Below are positions 12,501 through 22,801 of a DNA stretch of 64,000 nt, one piece after another (position 1 is the stretch's first letter; every line of letters starts with the position of its first letter). The stretch is from Marchantia polymorpha subsp. ruderalis (taxonomy: Eukaryota > Streptophyta > Marchantiopsida > Marchantiales > Marchantiaceae): positions 19,284,501-19,348,500 of the forward strand of contig AP031353.1 in the NCBI GenBank assembly GCA_037833965.1, written 5' to 3'. The notes beneath the pieces are model-generated. The model made no database searches, was not told the origin of the DNA, and saw only the letters and a list, made by a program, of their open reading frames with translations. Position numbers and translations under genes: made by a program.

Positions 12501-14961
12501 GCTTCCTCATGCTTCTTTGGCGACGCACTTCCTTTCTCCGTCGCAATCGTCGCCGTGTCCGCACTGTCGGCTGGTAACACCAGTCTGCGTGCCTTCTGCT
12601 TCGGCCGGCTGTATGACTCGCACAGCGGCCGCGGTCGAATGGGAGCAGAGGGTTCTTGATGCTGCTCCTCTTCGAACTCTTCTCTCCATCGCCGCTTCCG
12701 CGGCACTCGTGCTGCAGGAGTGTTTCTCCCTTCGTCCCTCCGCCTTGATGGGGTAGAAGTCGGTGACTCCTCTGCATCAGTGTCGACCTCATTCTCCCGC
12801 ACATACTTCCCGGGATGGTCGACGGACAATGGCGGAAAATGTTCAAGCTCCGCCGCTGTCAAACAATTCCGCTGTCGATAAAAATTGATGAGGAAAGGAG
12901 AAAGATGGTTTAGAGTTCCCCCCTTCTCCTCAAACGCGTGCTGTCGCATCACCCTGTGCAGGATGCTCGCCCAGTGAATTGGAGTTCCCTCGATGACGCA
13001 CTCCACAAAAGAGACCTGCCACAATGTGATGTAGCAGGCGCGGTGCGGCTGCAGTAATTGCATCAGCGCCGCGGACAAAGTCCGGCGAAATCGATCCTTG
13101 TAATCACGGGTCCTGTACCCATTCTTGGTAGACCTCCCGGTCTTGAACAGCTCCACAAATTGCGCCTCTTCCTGCTTGGTCACCTTGATGCTCTCACTGT
13201 CGAAAAGGAGATGCCCTGGCATGCCGGCACATCTTCCCAATGCCTGCGCCCAATCTTGGACTGTCCACCGATCAACATGCGGACGCAATCCGCGCGAGGG
13301 TGGACCCTATGGCTCTAGCCACTCGCGCACCATATTCGCACAGATGTAGTTCCATCCCCATAGCAAGAAATCGAGCTTTCTTGCTATTAAGCGCTCCTCG
13401 AAAGCGCGCAGCCCGTTCTGTGGTAGGCGAAGTGGCACCATCCGCAATCTGCCCGGTTTCGTCATTGCGTTCCTGGAGTTCGCTCGCCCGCTCATTCTAC
13501 TTCCGCACCGCCCGAGCTCCTTTCTCTCTCGGCAAACTCTAATCGCCCTCAATTCCAAATCCCGCGCACTCACTTCTCCCTCAATCACCAAGAAATCCCC
13601 TGTGCGGCGACGTCGAGAATGTTTAGCAGCCAGCAGATGGATGCGCGCAGCGCGCACAAGAGATTGGAATCGCGAATTCAAGAATGGGACGTTCTCCGCC
13701 GCCCGGTCGAAGGTCATGGTCGGCTATTGCTCGTGGAGAACGTCTCACTTGATGGCTGCGCCGGCTCTACGCTGGAACGGTCTCCGCTCTCACGCGCGGC
13801 TTCACGCTCCGCCGTCGCCGATTAAACTCTCACGCTCGAATTGGCGGATTTGAACTCCGCGAGCGTATTACCCCGCGGACATGGGGGCGTAGCGCCGAAG
13901 GCGAGTTTTCCGCCTTGCGCGGTACACTTGTTCGTACCGCCCCTCGGCCAATCCCCCTCTGCCTTGACGCGTGTGTCCGCAGGTCGGACAAAAGTTCAAC
14001 TCCTGCCTGTGCGCAGGCAGGAGCCTCGGCGGATGCTCCGCCGGCGCGGAACTTCATCCTCCTGTGCACAGGCGCTCGCCTGTGCGCAGGCGAATTCCGT
14101 GCGCGGCGTCGCGCTGGCGCGGAAGGCGTTGACCGTGGTCAGCCGTCTCTGTCCAGTCTGTCCGTTCCTTGTCTCTTCGTCGGCGCTTCCGCCGCCGCAA
14201 CTCCGTCCGTCCAAGAGCGCATCCACCCGTCCCGTCCGCATGGTCCGTACCGATTTGATTACTCTGGCGGCTCTTCAGCCGTACGCGGCGCTGCGCTGGC
14301 GCGGAAGGCGCCGTACACTTTCTACCTCACAAGGCACATTTCTAGGGCCCAAGGCGGATTTTCCGCCGACGCCGAAGCGCCTGTGCACAGGCGAACGCCT
14401 ATGCGTAGGCGGACTTCGCGCCTCCCCAAACCCTACTTCGCCTGTGCACAGGCGAACGCCTTCGTCCGCGCATAGGACAAAACTTGATTCCCCCTTCCGC
14501 GTAGGCGGAATTCCCGCCGGTGGCGAACTCCTTCCGCCGTAGGCGACCGCCTCCGTATCTTCCAATAGTGATAACTCCCTAAGTCCTCATCCGTTCCAAG
14601 CGTTCTTGGACTCGTTGGAATCAGTGCGTCGAGCTCTTTCCAACGAGACCCTAACTTGGTCAAGGCGCCCGAGGGTGGACCTAATTATGGAGGATTTCCC
14701 TACCGCCGCGGACGCAATCTCCGACGGCGGGTTTTGCGCCTTGCGTCGTAGGGGTCCTAACTGCAGAGCTCGCAGGGAGGGTGGTGCCTGTCCTTACTGC
14801 TGCACCCCAAATCCTAGATTCTACAAGATCCCTCGAGAATCCCCGCGATCTTCCGGATTCACTCCGTTTTGATGTACCGAAGGCTATTTACAATGCTGCC
14901 AGGGTACAGTTTTCCAAAAATGTTTTAATTTCCTCAAAATTGCCAAAAGTGGGGTACCACA
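9567..14961 (-). mobile_element. Solo LTR C, family II, inside the 5' LTR
   Basis: A 5395-bp LTR in minus orientation, tips TGTAATAACCCAC and GGGGTACCACA on the plus strand. It is flanked by the duplication TGGAA (9562-9566, 14962-14966). Removing it restores the 3' LTR sequence around 44408. It contains the minus TATA box (TATTTTATA on plus, 10532-10540), the U3 gene with one stop (13717-10577), and about 1.2 kb of palindrome-rich non-coding U3 (13800-14960). No internal region or second LTR is present, so this is a solo LTR. Confidence 0.95.
10577..13717 (-). pseudogene. U3-encoded LTR protein of LTR C, one nonsense codon
   Basis: This frame aligns end to end with the 1051-aa protein at 38089-41244. 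The ATG at 13717 starts MTFDRAAENVPF. A TAG at 13309-13307 follows the WLEP motif, where the intact copies at 28838 and 38089 have CAG (Gln); the same frame then continues to 10577. The change fits C to T at a CAG (CHG) site. Domain order is the usual one: N-terminal domain, basic KRRWREE stretch, disordered middle with HRSPVHR repeats, acidic DDDD/EEEEE patch near 11470-11530, coiled coil and basic tail. A truncated 136-aa product or reinitiation downstream is possible. Confidence 0.88.
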
Positions 14962-15676
14962 TGGAAGGAAAGCGCCGGTCGGATGTACGGCTCCGACGTG
15001 GCGCTGACGGCCGGATGCGCTGGCATGAGTTGCGCTGATGGATATGCGCCGGCAGCAACGGACGAGGCATAAGGGACAAAATAGGCGGTACGACTGCGCG
15101 CCGGCGTAATTCGATCCGACTGGATGTGCGTCTCCAGCAAGGCGCCGACTGATAATGAACGCACCAGCGGCGACACGCCTCCGGAGAAGGGCGGGTTAGG
15201 AAAAGACAACAGGGCCGACGTATACCCTGCAGCGGACTCGAGTCCGGAAGGTGGCGGCGGCGGGAGAATTCAACGTTTAAGCATGCGAATGCGCGCAATG
15301 CGGAGACGTGAATTCGCGCATGCAAAGGGCGAACCGTTAAGCCGTATAGCCGGCTGCGTACGTTGCAACCAGTAAGAACGTTGGACGTTCTTGAAATCGG
15401 AGAAGAAAAGACTGCGCTCCAGTCTCATTCTCTCATTCTTGACTTTGCGATTTCCAGTTCCAAGATTACGCGCAAGGGCGGAGCGACCTGCAGTGAGAGT
15501 AGAGAGTGCGGAGAAGAGTTGCGCAAGGATCTTGGCGGACCTTGAAAGAATTGTGAGTAGCGATCTTGAACGAGCGCAGAGAGAGTGAGCAGTCAGTGCT
15601 TGAGTGGCCGACGCGCAGTGGCGATTGTGAGAGAGCGAGCGAAAGGGAGAACGTTTGTGTGTGTGCAGGCAACGCA

Positions 15677-18232
15677 ATGTCGAAGGTTCCCCAGCTGCGA
15701 GTGTCTCCACTCAGGGTGCCGCAGATCGGTCTACGCGCATTTCAAGATGTGCTGTTGAGGCTGAAGCTCGATTTTCTCCTATGGGGGTGGAATTGGACAT
15801 GTCCGGAAATGGTGCGCGAGTATCTGCAGGAGAGACACAAGCCTTCTCGCGGATTTCGCCCAAACCCAGAGAGATGGGACATTTGCAATTGGGCGCAGGT
15901 GTTGGGCAGGTGTGCCGGCGAGGAAGGGGATCTCCTCTTCGAGGCCGATAGCGTGAAGGTGTCCCAGGAGGAAGAAGTCTCTTACAATGAGCTCTTCAAA
16001 GTGGCCAGACATCCCAAGAACGGTTTCCGGACACGGGATTACAAGGATCGATTGCGGAGAAATGTCGCGACGGCATTGCTGCAGATATTGCAGCCGACCA
16101 AGACCGCTTACATGCATGGTTGGCAGGTAGAGTTCGTGGAGCTAGTGCTGTCAGGAGCTCCGGTGCATTGGGCACGGCTCCTGTGGAAGGTGACGCGCCA
16201 ACATGCGCAAGAAGAGAGGGGAGGAACCCTCAATCATCTATCGCCTTACTTAATCGTGTTTTACCGGGCGATGGGATGTTTGACGAATGCTGAGAAAACT
16301 CGATTTCCGCAGCTGACCCGGACTTATCCAGGAAGATATTCGAGGGAGGCCGAAGTAGACACAGACCCGGACGAGGAACCTGCCAATACGCCTCCGGCTC
16401 CGGCTCCAGCAAGAGCAGCAGAAGAACGTCGAAGTGAGCGCATTCCGCGAAAGCGGAAGTGGGATGAGAGACCCGAGGACAGGCAGCCGGAAGTGCTAGC
16501 TGCGCCGACTCGTGGTCGGCCCACCCCCGAGCCTCACAGTCGACCAAAATAGAGGGCACTCAAAATGCCAACTGTTACTGAGGAGATCAGGCGAACTCCG
16601 ACCCGGCGGAATCTCACACAGGAAGAGATAATCGCTCAGATTCTAGAGAAGACGGCAGAAACCTCTGCACAGAAGGCACCACGGCCTTCGGGAGGAGATG
16701 GACGGACTGACAGCCGCCCGACTGCGAGTCGGATGACTGAAGGTCGACAAGCGGAAGGAAGGCCAACTGAACGGCGCGTTGAACCGGACAGCAGGCCGGA
16801 AGCAGAAGAGAGTTTGGCTGACGAGCCAACAATCCTCAGAGGGTCGTCTTCGGCGGAAGGCACTTCTGGAAGAACGCCACCAGCAAGCAGGCCAAGTAGA
16901 GTCAAGACGCGCAGGGTGTATCCGACTCCCAGTCGGACAACTGCTGGTCGGCCGACTGCGAGTCGGACAACAGAGAGTCAGCCGGATTCGCCGACTGCGA
17001 GACGGATGGGGCCAACGACCAGTGTGCGGACGCCTTCGGCGGACGCACCTTCAGCAAGGACACCTTCCGCGCAGATTGCGCCGGAAGGACAGGCAGCAGT
17101 AGCGGGCGGATCAAGAGTGACAAAAGTCACTGCGGCGTCGACCCCTTCACAAACCGAAGATCGAGCCGGAACAGGGGCTCAAGCAGTGGGATCTCCCACT
17201 GCCCTGGATATTTTAGCAGGCAGTGGAGCAGCAGTCGCAGCGGAAGCTGCTGCGCGCCACAGTTCCAGGGAGTCGCCAAGGGATTCGGTGGCGACTGAAA
17301 TCCTTGAGACTGAGGATGATACGAGCTCGGAAGAGCAAGAAGAGGATTCGGTGCAGAAAACGCCAACAGGGGTGCTGTGCGAACAGATAGTTCCACTCCT
17401 GCGATATCTGGATCGCAAGACATCCAAATACGCAAGTGCCTTAAAACCGCAGTCTTATGTGGAGACTATCAGGCGAAGGACGAGGAGCAAGGTGGCAAGG
17501 TGGGCCTCTAGGTGCCAAATATATGTGGATAGGAACACCGCCCTCCGACAACACCTGGCGGTCACACAGAAGCTATACCAAGCCTTGCAGCAGCAGAGGG
17601 AGGATGCGGCGACGAAAAGTCAGGCGGATGCCGAACTAATTCGGGCAAAGATCGAGTCGGAACTGCAGGAGGAGCGGAGACAGAACAAAGTCCTAGCAGC
17701 CGAGCTTGCGCGCCAGACGCGCGCCTTAGAAGAAAGTCAAAGGGCCCGCAAGGAGGATGAGGAGTTGTTGTGCAACTTGCAATCCGAGTGCTCGGATTTG
17801 AGGGCACAACGTGCGGGATTAGAAATGCAGCTGGCCGAGGTGGAGAGCAGCTGCAGGGCGCGAGGAGAGTTGGCGGCACAGGTGACTCGTTGTCTAAAAG
17901 GATACGCCCATTGGGAGGTGGCAGCTCAAGAGAGGATTACACTCCGGGAGTTCGAGCTTCGGGCGGCGGCACTGACGGAAGGTGACAGTCGGAGTCGGCG
18001 GCGAGTGGCGAGAAAATTAGAAACCTTCTTGTCGGGTGCGCGCGACACTATGGCGCACTTGCAGTCGGAAGTCACAACAGCGCTCCGACGCCTGGGGTTA
18101 CGCAGCCGGTCGGAAGACTGGCAAGGTAGAGATAGTAAGCGGAGCAGTCCGGCGCGCAGGAGGCGCAGCACCGGATCTGCTGAGTGCAGTAGAGTAGTTT
18201 GGTTTCGCGCAGATGCTGCGAGTGGTAGATAG
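15677..18232 (+). pseudogene. U3-encoded LTR protein in the 5' LTR, one nonsense codon
   Basis: Family I version, nearly identical to the intact gene at 45121-47676 in the 3' LTR. The ATG at 15677 begins MSKVPQLRVSPLR. TAG at 16550-16552 replaces CAG of the 3' LTR copy (after HSRPK), a C to T change at a CHG site. The frame is otherwise open to 18232. A shift in coding use is unlikely, because the 3' LTR copy is continuous across the same point. In retroviral replication both LTRs are copied from one template, so this stop probably arose after insertion. Confidence 0.9.
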
Positions 18233-18265
18233 GATAGCGTAGTGCTAGTTAGGATCTTTTGAGAG

Positions 18266-18272
18266 TATAAAG
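18266..18272 (+). promoter_or_regulatory. TATA box of the 5' LTR
   Basis: TATAAAG lies 34 bp after the stop of the U3 gene, in the context GAGAGTATAAAG. All LTRs in the window keep a TATA box at the equivalent place, TATAAAAT in family II. It should set the start of R and drive the genomic RNA. This puts the whole upstream gene in U3. Confidence 0.75.
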
Positions 18273-18277
18273 TAGAT

Positions 18278-18294
18278 CAAGGCGTTTTGCCTTG
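18278..18294 (+). other. Covarying hairpin just downstream of the LTR TATA box
   Basis: CAAGGC-GTTTT-GCCTTG forms a 6-bp stem with a 5-nt loop. Family II LTRs have CCAGGC-GTTTT-GCCTGG at the same place (41293-41309). LTR A, a family II member, has the CAAGGC form (minus strand, near 5640-5656). Paired changes on both arms with an unchanged loop suggest a kept structure. Confidence 0.6.
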
Positions 18295-19219
18295 GGACTC
18301 TTCCAGTTTCGGAAGTGCAGATCAGGAACTCACTTTCTTGACGTGTTTGTGCATTTTGGTCCTGGCACCACGTAGAGAAGCTGCAGCATAGCGAAGTTAC
18401 CGTATGATGTAGTTGAAGGCCTTCGGCTGAATGTTCAGAGCTAGTACCCGGTTAGAGACTTGAGTAGTGCGGATCTGCACCTGCGGGTGATTTCTGATGC
18501 TCAGAGCCGGCTACGAGTTAGAGACTTGAACAGTTCCCCCTTACTCCTTCGAGTGACATATCCTGATTGTACTCCTACGGGAAGTTTCCCCTGAATGCCA
18601 ATGTGAAGTTTCATTACTTCGTGTAAACCTTGGTTTGTAATTCAGGTTGTGTGTGTGTTACTGGATCGTGTTTTCAGTAAGTTCTCAGTCGGGTCTGCAC
18701 TCCCTGCGTTTGGTGTGATAGTCGAGGGTGACGTCCACGGCGTATGTAGAGGCTTCGTTCCGAAGTGGGAAGTCCAGTCCGGGTACCCCCGCTAGTTCCT
18801 GGCGGAAGGGCAGTAAAAGCCGGAGTGGGAGGCACTACCTGCAGAACCTCTGAGTGAACTTGTGAGACACTTTTCTCCTGAAATCCGAAGCGGAGGTCCT
18901 GACCGACCTCCGAGTTGTGCTTTTTGCCAGTTTCAGGTGTGTGTGTGTGTGTGTGTGTGTGTTGAGTGACCAAGCTGTACCGTGCATCCTCCGAACATCC
19001 TCCGAGTTGAGTTCCTCCTCCGAGTAGAGCCTCCGAGTCGAGCACTGCAGTATTTCTGGGAGTGACAGTCGCCTAGAATTCAAACTCTACAAAAGTCTGT
19101 TAAACGTGACACTTTTACTCTGTGTGTTGCCTCTGTCCCTGTGGGTTCGATCTTTTTACCACCATACTGCAGTTTTAGCCTTTGGTGGGTTATTACATAA
19201 GGAGCCGACAACTTCTTTT

Positions 19220-19237
19220 TGGCGCCGCTGCCGGGGA
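19220..19237 (+). other. Primer-binding site, tRNA-Asp type
   Basis: TGGCGCCGCTGCCGGGGA matches the complement of the 3' end of plant tRNA-Asp(GUC) at 17 of 18 positions; the one difference is C for T at position 9. It lies 22 bases after the LTR end (19197). The tRNA 3' end is from memory of plant tRNA-Asp. tRNA-Asp priming is also known for Athila-type plant elements. Confidence 0.8.
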
Positions 19238-19280
19238 CAGTGCGTCAACACCAGAATACTTGAGCAGCAATGCTCGGTGA

Positions 19281-22106
19281 ATGTCGACGAGCGATAGTGT
19301 GGGAAACCTGAGTGCGAGAGCCACACGGAAACTCCGTCGAGATTCAGAAAAAGCCGTGGAAACAAAACGGCGAACTAAAAAGAAGACTCCCGGTGAGGAC
19401 TCTGCAGAGAGATCACCATCACCGACTACTGGAAGACAAAGGCGTTCCAGTTCACCTACTGAGAGCATTGAGCTAACAGTTCTGTTGGACATCCCTCCGA
19501 CAGGAACTCTTCCTGAGTTTGGCCAACCTAGGATCAGTCCGTCGACAGGATCACCGATGGCAGAACATCAAGCCAATCTCCGCCAGGTGTTTTCCCAACC
19601 TACCACCAAACATTCGTATCCAAGATACACGGGAACGGGCGACGACGATGATGCAGATTCATACATAAAGCTCTTCGAGTCTGTCTCCATCGCCAATCGT
19701 GAGACCAGTGATGAAGACAGACTACGAATCTTTCCTAGCCTGCTACGCAGACGAGCGCGTAGCTGGTACAACCATGAGAGCACCGACCCCACTGGCATCC
19801 GGACCTGGGCTCAGCTCAAGGAAAAGTTTCTGAGGCGGTTCCGCGAACTCGGATATGACAGTCGAGTTCTCACCCGGCTTCGAAATCTTCGACGCGAGCG
19901 GAAGGAGAATCTTCGAGACTACACTGAGAGATTCCAAGACCTCCTAGATCGAATTCCGAAGACAGGCCCGGGAGAACCATACTCGGTACAACAGGCAGTG
20001 GATTGGTATGTGACAGGGCTCTCAAGAGAAATGGAGACCTTCTGTAGGAGAGGCAAGACTGACACAATCCAGGAGATAGCTTCCGCGGAGACCTTTGAGA
20101 CGTCAATCCTTGACACTCGAAGACGCGACCGACGGTCGATGAAGAAGAAGTCGCAAGGCGGACGCCGGAAGAGAAGGAACTCGCCTTCCTCGACAGAAGA
20201 ATCAAGCTCCTCCGAATCAAGTTCTTCCTCGGAAGAAGAAGAGGACTCGTCATCTTCAGAAGAAGAAAGACGGAAGAAGAAACGCAGTGCGATCAAGAAG
20301 AAGGATCGAGGTAAGGGAATCCCAGTGAAGACTCAAGGGGACATCGCAGCCAAGGTAGACAACCTGGTGAAGAATTTTGCGGACCTGAAAGTTCATGTAG
20401 TGGGAGGCCAAGACCGACGTAAATCACCTGCGAGACAACGAGCGAATCTCTGGTGTACTACGTGCGGACAAGTGGTACATGCCAACACGGAGTGCATGTC
20501 CGCGCGGCCATCTTACCCAGTGAATGCGGTCGAATGGGCACCACAGTGGGAGAACCCCATGTATTATGCTGAGCCGCCTATGTATTATGCTGAGCAGGTT
20601 GAGGACACCGCCTACTCGGTACAGACAGCTCCAGCTACAACTCCGAACCCACCGGTGCATATACCGCGCTTTGTTCCGAGGGAAATGGCGGGTACACTCC
20701 CACCAAGACGCATGGCACCTCCAGGCAATCACAACCGACCTCGACCACAATTCGATGGTTGCTACAACTGCGGAGACATGGGGCATTACGCGCCAAGCTG
20801 TCCCCACCCGAGGAAGCCAATGGGGTATGCACCATTGTGCAGCAATTGCAAGAAGTCTGGACATACAGTAGCCGAATGTGATCAGCCCCAGCTCCCTAGG
20901 CCAGCCGTGCGTTTCGTATCAACACCTGGAAAGGAAGAGGTGCAGGTCAACCAGGTAGAACTGAGTCTGGACCCAGCTGAAGGAAACGAAGTATGGCCAG
21001 AGGAAGAAGTAATGTGCGGTCGGGTAGAAACCCAAAGTTCGAAGAAGAGAGGAGAAGGCCACGAGGACACTCGCCGCCTCGAGCGTAGGGAAGAGAGGAG
21101 GAAGTCTAAAGAAGTTAGAGAAGACCAAAGGAGAACGTCAAGTACACCTCCGGCTATGAGAAACACCCAGCCGGAGCGGAACTCAGAAAAGGCGGACTGG
21201 TATTCGGAAGAGTCCCGGACTCGAGATTACCTTCCGGACATCAAAGATGAGGTGAGTCACCTCATCAAGGAAGCACTGGGCGCCGGAATGACATCCGACG
21301 ACCGGAAGGCGGTTAGGCCCCCTACACCACTTCCGACCGCGAGTACAGGGAAACTTCCGGCTGTGACTTCCAACACTCCCTACGACATAGTGGAGGACAT
21401 AGGGAGTCAGAGGGCAAATATTTCCTTCCACCAGTTGTTGGAAGACAATAAGACGTACAGAAGGATGCTGATGCTTTCGTTGCGCCGACCACGCAAGCCC
21501 AGAAAAGAGAAACTTCCGGCTGTGTACAGAGTGGAAGGAGGAGACCTGGGACCTCCAGAGATCGAAGTAGAGATCGGAGGCTGCGTCATACAGAAGGTAC
21601 CAGTGGACTCCGGCTCGGGCGTGAATATCATGACCGAGGAGACAGCGAACTCCTTGGGGTTCCAGACCTTCGAGCCTACATCCCGAGTATTGCGACTGGC
21701 CGATCAAACACGCAGAATGCCACTAGGAATGTTGAGCAATGTGAGAACCAACATTGGAGGAGTGGACTTTCAACTGTCCTACATAATACTGCAACCTCTG
21801 ATGAAGAAAGGTTATGATGTGCTGCTTGGCAGACCGTGGCTATACGATGCCAAAGCAAGGTGTGACTGGAGTAGGAAGAGATTACAGTTCCGTAGCCCTG
21901 CGGACCCTCCGACTATCATTACCGTACCGTGGACCAAGGTACCCCATGAGGGCGAAACACCTTCCACCACCTCCGGTTACACAACCGGAGGGGAGACCAG
22001 CTCATCATGCACTTCAGAGACCGAAACGTCGGAGGAATTTGTGGGCTACGTCACTTGCTGCTCCATTGAGGAGGAAGGAGACGAGGTGTATCCGGATGAG
22101 GAATAG
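19281..22106 (+). CDS. gag: Gag-protease polyprotein of the complete element
   Basis: A 941-aa product forming the structural shell and protease of the retrotransposon particle. An alpha-helical retrotransposon Gag core spans about residues 90-260 (WYNHES, LKEKFLRRFRELGY, DYTERFQDLL). A Ser/Glu-rich then basic linker follows (about 285-350). Three CX2CX4HX4C zinc knuckles lie near residues 391-404, 494-507 and 520-533. The retropepsin domain has its active site as DSGSG near residue 777 and the flap-end signature LLGRPWL near 849. The ATG at 19281 is 43 bases after the primer-binding site. An earlier ATG at 19270 opens a 13-codon frame overlapping this start. The frame ends in a single TAG, after which pol continues in the same frame, so pol is probably made by readthrough. 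No inactivating change seen. Confidence 0.93.
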   Translation: MSTSDSVGNLSARATRKLRRDSEKAVETKRRTKKKTPGEDSAERSPSPTTGRQRRSSSPTESIELTVLLDIPPTGTLPEFGQPRISPSTGSPMAEHQANLRQVFSQPTTKHSYPRYTGTGDDDDADSYIKLFESVSIANRETSDEDRLRIFPSLLRRRARSWYNHESTDPTGIRTWAQLKEKFLRRFRELGYDSRVLTRLRNLRRERKENLRDYTERFQDLLDRIPKTGPGEPYSVQQAVDWYVTGLSREMETFCRRGKTDTIQEIASAETFETSILDTRRRDRRSMKKKSQGGRRKRRNSPSSTEESSSSESSSSSEEEEDSSSSEEERRKKKRSAIKKKDRGKGIPVKTQGDIAAKVDNLVKNFADLKVHVVGGQDRRKSPARQRANLWCTTCGQVVHANTECMSARPSYPVNAVEWAPQWENPMYYAEPPMYYAEQVEDTAYSVQTAPATTPNPPVHIPRFVPREMAGTLPPRRMAPPGNHNRPRPQFDGCYNCGDMGHYAPSCPHPRKPMGYAPLCSNCKKSGHTVAECDQPQLPRPAVRFVSTPGKEEVQVNQVELSLDPAEGNEVWPEEEVMCGRVETQSSKKRGEGHEDTRRLERREERRKSKEVREDQRRTSSTPPAMRNTQPERNSEKADWYSEESRTRDYLPDIKDEVSHLIKEALGAGMTSDDRKAVRPPTPLPTASTGKLPAVTSNTPYDIVEDIGSQRANISFHQLLEDNKTYRRMLMLSLRRPRKPRKEKLPAVYRVEGGDLGPPEIEVEIGGCVIQKVPVDSGSGVNIMTEETANSLGFQTFEPTSRVLRLADQTRRMPLGMLSNVRTNIGGVDFQLSYIILQPLMKKGYDVLLGRPWLYDAKARCDWSRKRLQFRSPADPPTIITVPWTKVPHEGETPSTTSGYTTGGETSSSCTSETETSEEFVGYVTCCSIEEEGDEVYPDEE

Positions 22107-22112
22107 CAACTA
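22104..22112 (+). promoter_or_regulatory. Leaky UAG stop between gag-pro and pol (UAG CAA CUA)
   Basis: The only stop codon in the reconstructed 1889-codon gag-pol frame is TAG at 22104-22106, directly followed by CAA CTA. This fits the UAG-CAR-YYA context known to cause readthrough of the tobacco mosaic virus replicase stop. RT continues in the same frame without a new ATG near its N-terminus. Readthrough would yield a minor Gag-Pro-Pol fusion. Confidence 0.8.
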
Positions 22113-22801
22113 GCAGCCGGACTGGGCAGGAGCGAGATCAGTCACATAGAGGGGATTGTTGACCCGAGTGATTGCTGCGAACTGCAGCTCAGTCCAGGTA
22201 AAGGCTTGAAGGTGTCAAGCCAGGTACAAGGAGAAGAGTTGAACAGGGTACAGGCGTTTCTTCGCCAGTATGAGGATGTCTTCGCATGGAAGATTGAAGA
22301 CATGAAAGGCATACCTGCAAGGTATGGAGAGCACAGGATCAACTTGTTGGACGAGGCAGTTCCGGTTCGCCAACGCCAATACAGGCTCAACCCAAAATAT
22401 TCATTATTGGTGAAGGACGAAATCGATAAGTACCTGAGCGCAGGAATCATCTACCCGGTACTCAGTAGCGAGTGGGTGTCGCCTATCGTGATCGTGCCCA
22501 AGAAACTGACGGGTAAGATCCGGGTATGCCAGGACTTCCGAAAGCTGAACGCAGCAACGAGGAAGGACCATCACCCTCTTTCTTTCACGGACTCTATTTT
22601 GGACCATGTAGCAGGGCATGAATGCTACAGTTTCCTAGACGGATTCTCCGGCTACAACCAGGTGTCCATCAGGGAACAGGACAAGGACAAAACAACCTTC
22701 ACGACCGACAAGGGAACCTATGCTTATCACAAGATGCCGTTCGGCCTGTGCAACGCGCCAGCGACGTTCCAGCGGATGATGACAAACATCTTCCAAGAGC
22801 A
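22107..22801 (+). CDS. pol: Pol part 1: reverse transcriptase, palm and fingers
   Basis: Continues the gag frame after the UAG. Ty3/gypsy reverse transcriptase signatures are present in order: the YRLNPKY region, SPIVIVPKK, VCQDFRKLN, LDGFSGYNQ (holding the first catalytic Asp region) and MPFGLCNAPATFQR. The segment ends at 22801, where LTR D is inserted; its duplication GAGCA occupies 22797-22801. The catalytic FIDD box lies on the far side, at about 33615. The reading frame resumes exactly at 33590 once LTR D and one duplication are removed. Confidence 0.93.

Larger units (their letters stand above)
8918..19197 (+). repeat. 5' LTR of the complete element, split by LTR C
   Basis: Starts TGTGGTAACACAC and ends GGGTTATTACA. 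The span is 10280 bp; without LTR C and its 5-bp duplication it is 4880 bp, the same as the 3' LTR. Contents in order: palindrome-rich non-coding U3, U3 gene (15677-18232, one stop codon), TATA box (18266), short hairpin (18278-18294), R and U5 with a GT repeat (about 18937-18961), and the LTR tip followed by the primer-binding site. Confidence 0.95.

Noticed and set aside
11397-12659. 420-codon plus-strand frame opposite the LTR C gene, rich in LCTGG/CTGD repeats (similar frames at 24889, 29896 minus and 39147 minus)
   Set aside because: It is the antisense shadow of the U3 gene; its repeats come from the CCTGTGCACAGG palindromes read on the other strand, and it lacks the conserved domain pattern.
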